7,395 nt of DNA from JAQVEB01 sp028698105 (GCA_964293155.1 CAXYYA010000081.1:1-7395); one strand, 5' to 3'; positions 1-6,656 are shown, counted from the first letter of the stretch. Notes: a model not told the origin generated them from the letters alone. Numbers and translations are program-made.

Positions 1-3000
1 TTTTTGCTCAGCTGCTTTTTTTGTATTCCCTAACCAATCAATAGTGATTTTAATACAAGTATCTTGAATTTTTAAAGGACTTTTTCCTTCAAAACTTTTC
101 TTTAGCACTAATTCTTTTACAAAATTTTCATTTGGCTCTGTTTTAGTAGAAGTGTCAAATGAACCAAATTCTTTATAGTTCAATTCTTGTTTTGGAATTT
201 TTTTATCACTATATATTTCTTTTAATTCGTCTTTTTCACTTTCTGACAAATCTTTTGGAACACTTATCGTGCTTGCATAATTATGTGGCATAAAAAAACA
301 ATCTTTGCCCGTGAATTTAACAACTTTATAAATTCTTTTTGTAAAGGACATTTTGTTTCCTTGGTCAGAAATCCATTCTGCAAATTCATTATCGTTTAAC
401 CTTAAAACAGGGTCGTCAACATCCGTAGGAAGGTAAACTAATTCGTTTTGCTGAAGCGTGAATAGTAATTTATCAGGTTTTTCTTTGTGTTTGATTCTGA
501 AATCTTCTGCAATAATTGATCTAAAATTTTCTTTTTGGTTTTTAATCGCTTCTTTGGCAATGCTGACCGAATCATATAAAGAAGCAATGTCGAAAATTCT
601 TACTTTTTTATTCTTTTTTTCTTTCTCCATTACGATAAACAAATAATTATCACCTGTGATAACTCCTTTTTTCTCATTATCATCGTATAATCTCTGTAAC
701 CCACTTTCTTTTTTGGCTTCTTTATTATACCAAACTTTTACTTTATAAACTGGTTGTTTACCATTCGAGATTCGTTTATCGTTGAATGCTATTAATCCTT
801 CTCCCGTAAATGCTTCTTTCATCGAAGAATACTCAGGTTGGTTTCGATGAGTCTTAATTTCCGTTATTAGTACCTTATCTAAAAGGATTTTATCAATATC
901 TTTAATTGGAATATCGGCTAATTCTATTCTTTTGGTATCTCGCAAATTTTTAGTCTCATTATCTTTTTGTTTTCCATAATAGGTTTCTTGATGTAGTGAA
1001 CCTCTAACTTTAATTTGTTTTTTTAGGATTTTATTTGGCGTATTTGGGTCTAATTTATCAATAGTTACTCCCAGTTTATCTTTGGGTTTATGAGAAACTA
1101 CCATGGTTTGTAGGTACTCTTTTGCTTGTTCGACTAAGTCTTCAAAAGGCGATTCAAAGTGTTTTGACTTTTCTATTGTTCGTTGTATTTCTCTTCTTTT
1201 TTCTTCATCCATATTAAAATAAACTTCAAGTATCGATTCACCATCTTGAACTTTCAAATTAAACTCATCTTTTCTTTTTGTTAATTCATCTTGCAAAAAC
1301 TTGTTCAGGTTATTTAATCGTTGAATATGACTTTGAGTTGTCAATGCTACTACCAAGGCATCAACTGCATGATGACGATGATCATAACGCTTACTCCAAT
1401 TCTTTATTTCATAAACATTCTTTTGTTTTTCTTTATCAAAGTATTTTTTTACCCATCTGTTTTTAGGCTTATCGTTTTCATAATCCCAATCCCATAATTC
1501 CATCTGTTTAAAACGATGCTCTGTCATATTCATAAATAGCTTTTTCAGTCCCCAATGACTTCGAATATAGTTAGTTACTTCTCCGGTAGTAGTTTTAACG
1601 TTATCGCTTCCAACAACCCTCGACAATTCATCTTTAATGGCTACAGAAATATATTGCGTGTCTTTCTTTTGACGTTCAACAAAATCTACAGGAATCTTTT
1701 CCATTAACAAATTCCGTTTCTTTTTACCAAAAAACGTATTGTTTATGTGCTGAATGTAATTATCAACAGAACAAATTCCAATTTGTGAATTTTGTTGCGA
1801 AATATATTCCCATGCAGTACGATTATCTTTTTCTTCGTTTATTGATGTTTCACAAACTACTTTATTAGATAATGAATCATCAAAAAATCTTGATTCAGGT
1901 ACAATATGGTCGATATCATATAAACGTTCGGGCGAAAATAATTTAGATAATGGAATTGGTTTTAGCGTATATGGCGAGATACATTTTTGTTCTTCCCAAA
2001 TTCGTAGTTTTTGAACCTCCTCAATGGTAGGTTCTTTTGATTGTTTAGGGTAATCTTCAATATTTTGACGGCTCCAAAGTTTATACAAATCAATGTTTCC
2101 TTGTGTTGGCTCTTGTTTTAATTCAATTAATTTTTTTTTGATTGTTTCATTGATTTTTTGATTACTGATTTGCGCCTTATATATTTTCTCTCTTTCATCA
2201 GCACTATTTTTCAAATCTCTCGCCAACTCTACACGTATTTCAAGATTTTTCGGATCAAGTTTATATTCTTTCCAAATAGCTTTAACTACCTGCATTGTTT
2301 CGTTAAGCAACTGTTCAACTACAGGATTTCTTAAATTACGTTCAACGTAGTTGATCTCATGATAATTAGATATTTGTGGTTTTATAGCTTCCTTGGTATG
2401 TCGGGTATAAACCAATGAACTTGCAAAAGCATACATAAGACCACCTTTTTCTAAAGCATCCGGATTTTTTTTAACAAAACTAATAATATAATCTTCAGGC
2501 GGATTTTGATTAAAAATTTCACCTGTTTCGATTAAATGTTTTGTTTGTTCAAAATTGTTTCTCGCTTTTTCTGAAACTTCTGTGGGATTTAATTGCATTA
2601 AAGGCAGTATATTGTTTATTGCTGTTTTGGAAAGGCTTGCATACTTTCGTGGATATTTTATGTTTTGAGCAATATTTAACGCTAACTTTTCAGCTAATTC
2701 ATTATCAATAAAAGGTATCAATAATTCTGTAATAGATGATACTCTTTTACTTTTGGGGTCATATTCATTTCCATTATTGATATTCTCAAAAACGGCTTTC
2801 CATATCTTGCTGCAAATATCTTTATCTTTTTCTTTAAGAAATGTATAATGATCACCTAACTTTTTTCTAATATCAATCAGCGTATCACAACCTTTTAATT
2901 TTGCTTTTACATTCAATCCATTAAGAAATTCTGTATTGTCATTTTTTAAATTTACAATCTTTGCAATTTCGCCAAATCCTATTTGTTTTTGGATTTGTAA

Positions 3001-4338
3001 TTTTGAGTATATTTCTTTTTTTTCTTTTTCAGTTAGGAATCTATTCATGTATTGAAAGACAAATTTTCCTTTTTTCTCATTGTAAACTTCTTGTTTTGAA
3101 GTAATATACAGTCGGTTTATTTGATCCCAACACCTAAACTCTTGAAATAATGGATGTGAAGTTGGAATTACTTTTTCATCTTTCTCAAACTGACAATTGC
3201 CTATTAAATCTGTCTGGGGTTTTAATGGACGTTGATAGTAAATAATTTGATTTCTAATAATGTGCTTTAATCCACCTTTTATTGCTTCGTTTCTTAATTG
3301 GTATTGAGTTTCACTTTGACCGGGGAATAAATATTTGGCTATTTTCTCTAATTTATCTTTCGAACAATTATTCAAAAATGGATATTTTTCAGCTTGAGTA
3401 TTCCAGATTCTGTCAAATTCAATTTGATAGCGATTACGAAGAATAACACGATTACGGACTTTTGTCCATCTATTTTGTTCCAAATCTTTTAGCAATAATT
3501 CGCTTATAAAAAGATTATCGTTATTTAAAATTTCCTCCGTTTGCTCCATTTGTTTTCGCCAATTTGTTTTTTGCGGTAAAGCAAACTCGTAATCTGCAGG
3601 TTTATTTTTAGGACGTTTAATACGGATGGTAAACTCTTCTTCTTGACCTATTTTTTCAGATAAATTTTGAAGTTTTGTCCAACCTTCAACTTCTTCATTA
3701 TCGATACTAACAGTTATCGCAAATTTATTTAGTATCTCATTTTTACTTTTGAATGTATCATCAAGTTTTTCAACATTCAAAATTTCCACTTTTTGGGTAA
3801 TAACTTCATATCTTTTTTCTTCTTCACTATCACTGTCGTCCTCTTTTTTCTTTGACTTGTCATCTTCGGCGTTTCCTCCTGCATAACCCCGTAGTTGGTT
3901 ATAGCTATAGAGAATCTTTCCGAAATCTTTAATATTATCCAAAGGGTATTTCAACGCATTGACTTTTAATTGAAAATGACACAAGGCATCTAATTGCAAT
4001 GTCCCTTTTTTAATCGGCAATAATTCTAACTCTTGAATCTTCGTTGCTTCGGGAATCCCGTTTTTAAACTTAAATTGTTCCGGCAACATATCCAATTCAT
4101 GTAAGATGTATAATAATTTATTTCTTCTCAATTTATAGCGTTTATTCATTTTGCGGGCAGAACGCTTCTCACGTCTTACTGCATTTTTTGTTATGCCGAC
4201 CCCTTTTTCGTAATCTTGCTTATCTGTACCCATAGGAATAATGCGACTATTCATTCCTAAAATTTTTTTATTTTCGACATCAATCAACGCCCATCCTATC
4301 GAGTTCGTTCCCAAATCAAGTCCTAAAATTTTTTTCAT
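1..4338 (-). CDS. cas9: Cas9, type II-C CRISPR RNA-guided endonuclease (3' end beyond window)
   Basis: Cas9 cuts both strands of target DNA under guidance of a crRNA:tracrRNA duplex. I read the frame through and found no stop in 1446 codons; the gene leaves the window at position 1. RuvC-I is at the N-terminus (ILGLDLGTNSIGWAL, catalytic D8). An arginine-rich bridge helix follows at about 51-75 (AVRREKRSARKMNKR). RuvC-II has VELAR with E704. The HNH domain has DIDHIVPE with H811 and N834, spaced as H840/N863 of SpCas9. RuvC-III has HHAVDA with H990 and D993. All nuclease residues are therefore present. From about 1080 onward the sequence should be the PAM-interacting region. From memory, the Bacteroides fragilis homologue is about 1436 residues, so only a few C-terminal residues are probably missing. 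An acidic/lysine-rich linker lies at 157-176. The ATG follows the HIRAN stop by 9 bp. Base composition is very AT-rich (23-27% GC in sampled 60-bp lines), well below the udk-argR side. Confidence 0.97.
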   Translation of the reverse strand, partial: MKKILGLDLGTNSIGWALIDVENKKILGMNSRIIPMGTDKQDYEKGVGITKNAVRREKRSARKMNKRYKLRRNKLLYILHELDMLPEQFKFKNGIPEATKIQELELLPIKKGTLQLDALCHFQLKVNALKYPLDNIKDFGKILYSYNQLRGYAGGNAEDDKSKKKEDDSDSEEEKRYEVITQKVEILNVEKLDDTFKSKNEILNKFAITVSIDNEEVEGWTKLQNLSEKIGQEEEFTIRIKRPKNKPADYEFALPQKTNWRKQMEQTEEILNNDNLFISELLLKDLEQNRWTKVRNRVILRNRYQIEFDRIWNTQAEKYPFLNNCSKDKLEKIAKYLFPGQSETQYQLRNEAIKGGLKHIIRNQIIYYQRPLKPQTDLIGNCQFEKDEKVIPTSHPLFQEFRCWDQINRLYITSKQEVYNEKKGKFVFQYMNRFLTEKEKKEIYSKLQIQKQIGFGEIAKIVNLKNDNTEFLNGLNVKAKLKGCDTLIDIRKKLGDHYTFLKEKDKDICSKIWKAVFENINNGNEYDPKSKRVSSITELLIPFIDNELAEKLALNIAQNIKYPRKYASLSKTAINNILPLMQLNPTEVSEKARNNFEQTKHLIETGEIFNQNPPEDYIISFVKKNPDALEKGGLMYAFASSLVYTRHTKEAIKPQISNYHEINYVERNLRNPVVEQLLNETMQVVKAIWKEYKLDPKNLEIRVELARDLKNSADEREKIYKAQISNQKINETIKKKLIELKQEPTQGNIDLYKLWSRQNIEDYPKQSKEPTIEEVQKLRIWEEQKCISPYTLKPIPLSKLFSPERLYDIDHIVPESRFFDDSLSNKVVCETSINEEKDNRTAWEYISQQNSQIGICSVDNYIQHINNTFFGKKKRNLLMEKIPVDFVERQKKDTQYISVAIKDELSRVVGSDNVKTTTGEVTNYIRSHWGLKKLFMNMTEHRFKQMELWDWDYENDKPKNRWVKKYFDKEKQKNVYEIKNWSKRYDHRHHAVDALVVALTTQSHIQRLNNLNKFLQDELTKRKDEFNLKVQDGESILEVYFNMDEEKRREIQRTIEKSKHFESPFEDLVEQAKEYLQTMVVSHKPKDKLGVTIDKLDPNTPNKILKKQIKVRGSLHQETYYGKQKDNETKNLRDTKRIELADIPIKDIDKILLDKVLITEIKTHRNQPEYSSMKEAFTGEGLIAFNDKRISNGKQPVYKVKVWYNKEAKKESGLQRLYDDNEKKGVITGDNYLFIVMEKEKKNKKVRIFDIASLYDSVSIAKEAIKNQKENFRSIIAEDFRIKHKEKPDKLLFTLQQNELVYLPTDVDDPVLRLNDNEFAEWISDQGNKMSFTKRIYKVVKFTGKDCFFMPHNYASTISVPKDLSESEKDELKEIYSDKKIPKQELNYKEFGSFDTSTKTEPNENFVKELVLKKSFEGKSPLKIQDTCIKITIDWLGNTKKAAEQK

Positions 4339-4347
4339 AATATATTT

Positions 4348-4857
4348 CTATTTTATTATTTTTCCTTTCCGGTAAACATCCTCTGCGTCATCCGCCCGCT
4401 TGGTGCGTAAATCGTTTGTTTCCAAATGTCCGATAGGGACGAGCAACTTTGCAAATACTTGAACTGAAAATACTTTATCCAAATATTTTTTATCGCTTAT
4501 ATCCTTAGCAACATTGCTGACGCTTGCTTCCAGATGTACACCCTGATCCATTAACATGGCCAGCGTTATGTTTTCGTAAGCGGCAATATAACCCAGAAAT
4601 TTCCCGTTTCTCATTACTTTTATAGCAAACCGGTCATACTTATTGTCAGTTTCCCGTTCAAGCTGAAGTACATCATTTATTACGGGCAAATCGTTTAAAA
4701 AATCGGTTTTTCTGAAATGAACGCCTCGCACATAATTATCGTATATCTTCACTTTTTTTAGATCATAACGGAGACCCTCCGCTTTTACATCCAATCCGGT
4801 AAACAAAAGACTACCGGCTCCGGCCCCCATTATTTTAAGGAATGTAGCTCTGTCCAT
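4348..4857 (-). CDS. HIRAN-domain protein with signal-peptide-like N-terminus, upstream partner of cas9
   Basis: This is a 169-residue protein of unknown function with one HIRAN domain at about residues 37-135. The diagnostic stretch is LQLERETDNKYDRFAIKV (64-81) followed by GKFLGYIAAYENI, the usual 'L.REp.N.yD..AI.V ... G.kiGYi' pattern. HIRAN domains are known from HLTF/Rad5, where they bind 3' single-stranded DNA ends; bacterial stand-alone versions are poorly characterised. Residues 1-26 look like an export signal. DRATFLK resembles the Tat motif (S/T)RRxFLK but has alanine for the second arginine. A hydrophobic stretch IMGAGAGSLLFTGL follows, then a plausible cleavage site VKA|EG. There is no helicase, nuclease or second domain. 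The TAG stop lies 9 bp before the cas9 ATG, so the two are probably co-transcribed. Sampled GC is about 27-53%, mostly 37-38%, higher than cas9. The domain call is firm; function and location are open. M10 is the only other early start, and it would remove the Tat-like motif. Confidence 0.85.
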   Translation of the reverse strand: MDRATFLKIMGAGAGSLLFTGLDVKAEGLRYDLKKVKIYDNYVRGVHFRKTDFLNDLPVINDVLQLERETDNKYDRFAIKVMRNGKFLGYIAAYENITLAMLMDQGVHLEASVSNVAKDISDKKYLDKVFSVQVFAKLLVPIGHLETNDLRTKRADDAEDVYRKGKIIK

Positions 4858-4941
4858 AAAAATAAATTGAATCTAATTCGTTGTCATAAAATGTATTAGA
4901 AAAATAGCGCCCGTAAAGTTAACAAAATTTATCAAAAAAGA
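4858..4941. promoter_or_regulatory. Divergent intergenic region between HIRAN-cas9 and tracrRNA
   Basis: This AT-rich stretch should carry the promoter of the HIRAN-cas9 pair on the minus strand. I see only weak candidates: minus-strand TAACTTTA (7 of 8 matches to TAnnTTTG) and TAAATTTTG (one extra base), both near 4914-4931, and neither has a good TTTG about 20 bp upstream. No Shine-Dalgarno sequence precedes the HIRAN ATG; the leader is A/T-rich, as is usual in Bacteroidetes. Confidence 0.3.
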
Positions 4942-4972
4942 TTGTTGTTTTGCCGAAAAATATATAGCTTTG
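4942..4972 (+). promoter_or_regulatory. Bacteroidetes-type promoter of the tracrRNA
   Basis: TAGCTTTG at 4965-4972 is a full match to the -7 element TAnnTTTG recognised by the Bacteroidetes primary sigma factor. A TTG at 4942-4944 lies 20 bp upstream, within the usual -33 spacing. Transcription would start a few bases downstream, around 4976-4980, exactly where the anti-repeat begins. The better-looking TTTG at 4949-4952 is only 12 bp away and is too close. Confidence 0.7.
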
Positions 4973-4976
4973 TGTG

Positions 4977-5060
4977 AATTATTGAAGCAATTCACAATAA
5001 GGATTATTCCGTTGTGAAAACATTTAAGCCGCCCTCGTCTTACAATACGGGGGCTTTTTT
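4977..5060 (+). ncRNA. tracrRNA of the type II-C CRISPR-Cas system
   Basis: tracrRNA pairs with the repeat part of pre-crRNA, allows RNase III processing and anchors the guide in Cas9. The 5' part, ATTATTGAAGCAATTCACAA (4978-4997), reads as the reverse complement of the 5' end of Bacteroidetes type II-C repeats, which typically begin GTTGTGA(A/T)TTGCTTTCAA (from memory of the B. fragilis-type repeat). A nexus AAGGATTATTCCG (4999-5011) follows, closely like AAGGCTAGTCCG of the S. pyogenes tracrRNA. Then comes a TTGTGAA segment, a linker, and a terminator hairpin with six T ending at 5060. The length of about 85 nt and the order anti-repeat, nexus, 3' hairpin fit the family. It is transcribed away from the HIRAN-cas9 pair from its own promoter. 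Start and end are estimates within a few bases. The matching array is not in the window, so pairing with the real repeat could not be checked. Confidence 0.87.
5026..5060 (+). terminator. Rho-independent terminator of the tracrRNA
   Basis: AAGCC (5026-5030) pairs with GGCTT (5052-5056). With small bulges, CC and CGT (5033-5038) continue to pair with ACG and GG (5047-5051), leaving a loop of about 8 nt. The hairpin runs directly into TTTTTT (5055-5060). It doubles as the last stem-loop of the tracrRNA. Confidence 0.8.
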
Positions 5061-5256
5061 GTACTTGCATATACTTTTTAAATGCAAACAGGAATGGCCG
5101 TTTGCTTGTGATATTTCTGTACGTTATACCGGTCTGCATCCTTCCATGTTTTTTCCCTTTAAGTGTATATTGCTCCGAAATGCTGCACGGCATATAAAAA
5201 ACACCGGTAGTTGGTGCCGCGCAGATTAAAAACATACCGGCTGACGTGGCAGGCGA

Positions 5257-5337
5257 GTTGACGCAAAACGGCATATTTTCAATGAATGCGTAAGAAAATA
5301 CAATTTCGGATTACAGGAAGTGAACTATTGCGTCAAC
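5257..5337. repeat. Perfect 10-bp inverted repeat with 61-bp interior
   Basis: GTTGACGCAA at 5257-5266 is exactly mirrored by TTGCGTCAAC at 5328-5337. The interior of 61 bp is AT-rich and has no open frame of note. The arms are too far apart for a simple operator and there is no obvious target-site duplication. It could be the ends of a tiny mobile-element relic, a long stem-loop or a paired protein-binding site. Function unknown. Confidence 0.5.
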
Positions 5338-5400
5338 AATCAGGAAATTTTTACAATTTTTTTGCTGTCAGGTGTTTCGTGATATAAAATGAAACGCAGT

Positions 5401-5414
5401 CCCGATGAATCGGG
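5401..5414 (-). terminator. Possible weak terminator hairpin after udk
   Basis: CCCGATgaATCGGG forms a 6-bp stem with a tiny loop, or 5 bp with a 4-nt loop, about 55 bp past the udk stop. On the minus strand it is followed by a loosely T-rich run rather than a clean T tract, so efficiency is doubtful. Confidence 0.3.
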
Positions 5415-5466
5415 TTCTTCTTGTTGCTACAACGTGCGGCTCCTGAAAATGAATAAAAATTTTCGT

Positions 5467-6078
5467 TTATTCCCGTATTTTTCCCAAAATAGCCGATGAA
5501 ATAAAATCGGCGGCCTTGGCGTTTAATCCGCCGCCCATTACGAGCATATCGGCGCGTTCGCGCGAAGGTTTGATGAATTCTTCGTGCATGGGGCGCACAG
5601 TTTTGTAGTAGCGCTTGATCACTTCCTGCGCCGTGCGTCCGCGCGACTCCATATCGCGTTCTATAATGCGCGAAAGCCGGTGGTCGGGTTCCACTTCCAG
5701 GTAAATTTTCATGTCCATTTCGTCGCAAAGCGCCGGTTGAGTAAGGATAAGGATGCCTTCCACGATAAGTATTTTCCTGGGTTCAATGTGTATGGTCTCG
5801 GGTTGACGCGTACAGGTAAGATAGGAGTAGGTGGGACATTCCACCGCTTGTCCGCTTTTCAGTTTTTTTATGTCGGCAAGCATTAGTTCCCATTCGATGG
5901 AATCGGGATGGTCGAAGTTGAGTACACGACGCTGTTCCAGCGGCAGGTGACTGCTGTCCTTATAATACGAATCCTGTGCCAGTAACGAAATTTGTTCGAA
6001 CGGAACACGTTCGAGGATGGAATTTACCAGTGTTGTTTTTCCCGATCCGGAGCCTCCGGCGATACCTATGATGAACAT
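5467..6078 (-). CDS. udk: Uridine kinase
   Basis: Uridine kinase phosphorylates uridine and cytidine to UMP and CMP with ATP or GTP in the cytosolic pyrimidine salvage pathway. The 203 residues are close to the family's usual 205-215. A Walker A loop GGSGSGKTT lies at 8-16. The substrate-site segment QDSYYKD (35-41), the NFDHPDSIEW segment, the EGIL strand of the core and the lid region ERDMESRGRT...RYYKTVRPMHEEFIKPSRERAD all match uridine kinases rather than pantothenate kinase or phosphoribulokinase. The ATG gives the expected few residues before the P-loop. It is 92 bp downstream of argR on the same strand, separated by repeat-like DNA, so co-transcription is possible but not clear. Coding GC is clearly higher than in cas9. 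Confidence 0.96.
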   Translation of the reverse strand: MFIIGIAGGSGSGKTTLVNSILERVPFEQISLLAQDSYYKDSSHLPLEQRRVLNFDHPDSIEWELMLADIKKLKSGQAVECPTYSYLTCTRQPETIHIEPRKILIVEGILILTQPALCDEMDMKIYLEVEPDHRLSRIIERDMESRGRTAQEVIKRYYKTVRPMHEEFIKPSRERADMLVMGGGLNAKAADFISSAILGKIRE

Positions 6079-6086
6079 ATTGTTGT

Positions 6087-6118
6087 TAATTACAAATTAC
6101 TAATTATCAGTTACTAAT
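6087..6118. repeat. Degenerate TTACTAAT-type tandem repeat
   Basis: Between argR and udk, variants of ATTAC/ATTACTAAT/AGTTACTAAT follow one another; on the minus strand they read as ATTAGTAA-like units. The tract lies immediately upstream of the udk start and is AT-rich and non-coding. Such runs look like slippage-derived intergenic filler. Confidence 0.5.
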
Positions 6119-6123
6119 CTCGT

Positions 6124-6167
6124 TCCGGCATCCGGCATCCGACTTCCAACATCGGACTTCCGACATC
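6124..6167. repeat. Degenerate TCCGGCA/TCCGACT tandem repeat
   Basis: Six or so imperfect units of about 7-9 bp follow each other, such as TCCGGCA, TCCGGCA, TCCGACT, TCCAACA, TCGGACT and TCCGACA. The tract starts just after the AT-rich repeat and ends a few bases before the argR stop codon. On the minus strand it reads GTCGGAAGTCCGATG-like. Non-coding; function unknown. Confidence 0.6.
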
Positions 6168-6170
6168 ATC

Positions 6171-6650
6171 TCATTTTACCGCAAAAAGTGTTTTCAGGTC
6201 GTTGATAATGTTTATTTTGTCGGCATTTTCGCGCAGGACGACCATCACGGTATCATCGTCGGCAACGGTGGCCATGATGCCCGGAATAGCGTTGGAATCA
6301 ATATCGCGTGCAATGCCCTTGGCATATCCGCCGGGTGTTTTAATGACAGCGATAGTACCCGAAAATTCGATGTTGAGCACGCCCGTGCGGTGAAACGGCG
6401 TAATCATGCCGTGTTTCTCCGATTTAGCCGTCGGCAGATGCAGTGCCGGCAGACGGTAAGTGTAGTTTCCTGCGGCATCGGGCGTTTTGGCGATCTTCAT
6501 TTCGCGGAAATCGCGCGAAAGCGTGGCCTGAGTAAGCTCAAAACCACGCTGAGCGAGCATATTCAATAAATCTTCCTGACTGCTTATGACCGCCTGTTTC
6601 AGGATTTCCGCGATGGCTTCCTGACGCTCTTTTTTATCGCTTTGCCGCAT
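6171..6650 (-). CDS. argR: Arginine repressor ArgR
   Basis: ArgR is an arginine-responsive hexameric transcription regulator of arginine biosynthesis and catabolism genes. The 159 residues match the usual 150-160. The N-terminal winged helix-turn-helix (about 7-55) contains the signature TQATLSRD (40-47) of the recognition helix. The C-terminal oligomerisation and arginine-binding domain (about 88-159) contains GGYAKGIARDID (107-118) and PGIMATVADDDTVMVV, where the paired aspartates correspond to the arginine-contacting DD of GTIAGDDT in E. coli. Its ATG lies 6 bp after the stop of the upstream lipoprotein gene, so the two are probably one transcript. No arginine biosynthesis genes are in the window and I saw no convincing ARG box. 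Confidence 0.96.
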   Translation of the reverse strand: MRQSDKKERQEAIAEILKQAVISSQEDLLNMLAQRGFELTQATLSRDFREMKIAKTPDAAGNYTYRLPALHLPTAKSEKHGMITPFHRTGVLNIEFSGTIAVIKTPGGYAKGIARDIDSNAIPGIMATVADDDTVMVVLRENADKINIINDLKTLFAVK

Positions 6651-6656
6651 ACAACC

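Larger units (their letters stand above)
5061..5466. other. Non-coding stretch between tracrRNA terminator and udk
   Basis: About 400 bp in which I support no protein gene. The open frames here are short, lack any recognisable domain, and the longest (minus strand, 4873-5274) runs antisense through the tracrRNA. Contents are a small hairpin GCAAAC/GTTTGC (5084-5089, 5100-5105), a perfect 10-bp inverted repeat (5257-5337) and a CCCGAT/ATCGGG hairpin (5401-5414) downstream of udk. No CRISPR repeat copies, tRNA or insertion-sequence ends were found. It probably marks the transition from chromosomal backbone to CRISPR locus. Confidence 0.6.

Noticed and set aside
458..1466. Short plus-strand frames opposite cas9 (458-646 and 1278-1466)
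   Set aside because: Both lie antisense to the continuous cas9 frame, the second across the RuvC-III motif, and are low-complexity or unstructured.
4949..4952. TTTG as the -33 element of the tracrRNA promoter
   Set aside because: It is only 12 bp from the -7 box; Bacteroidetes promoters need about 19-21 bp, which the TTG at 4942-4944 satisfies.
5084..5105. GCAAAC/GTTTGC hairpin as a terminator
   Set aside because: There is a 10-nt loop, a 6-bp stem and no T run on either side in the right place.
5014..5229. Plus-strand open frame of 71 codons
   Set aside because: It starts inside the tracrRNA and reads through the terminator hairpin, with no domain or protein-like pattern.
4873..5274. Minus-strand open frame of 133 codons upstream of the HIRAN gene
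   Set aside because: It runs antisense through the whole tracrRNA and its terminator, has no recognisable domain and an odd composition rich in C, F and K. Chance open frame.
5451..5472. GAATAAA/TTTATTC inverted repeat at the end of udk, resembling an ARG box
   Set aside because: The half-site spacing (14 bp between GAAT and ATTC) does not fit the 4-bp centre of an ARG box, and it overlaps the udk stop. At most an AT-rich hairpin.
5351..5728. Minus-strand open frame overlapping the end of udk
   Set aside because: It is an arginine/histidine-rich shadow in another frame of the well-supported udk gene.
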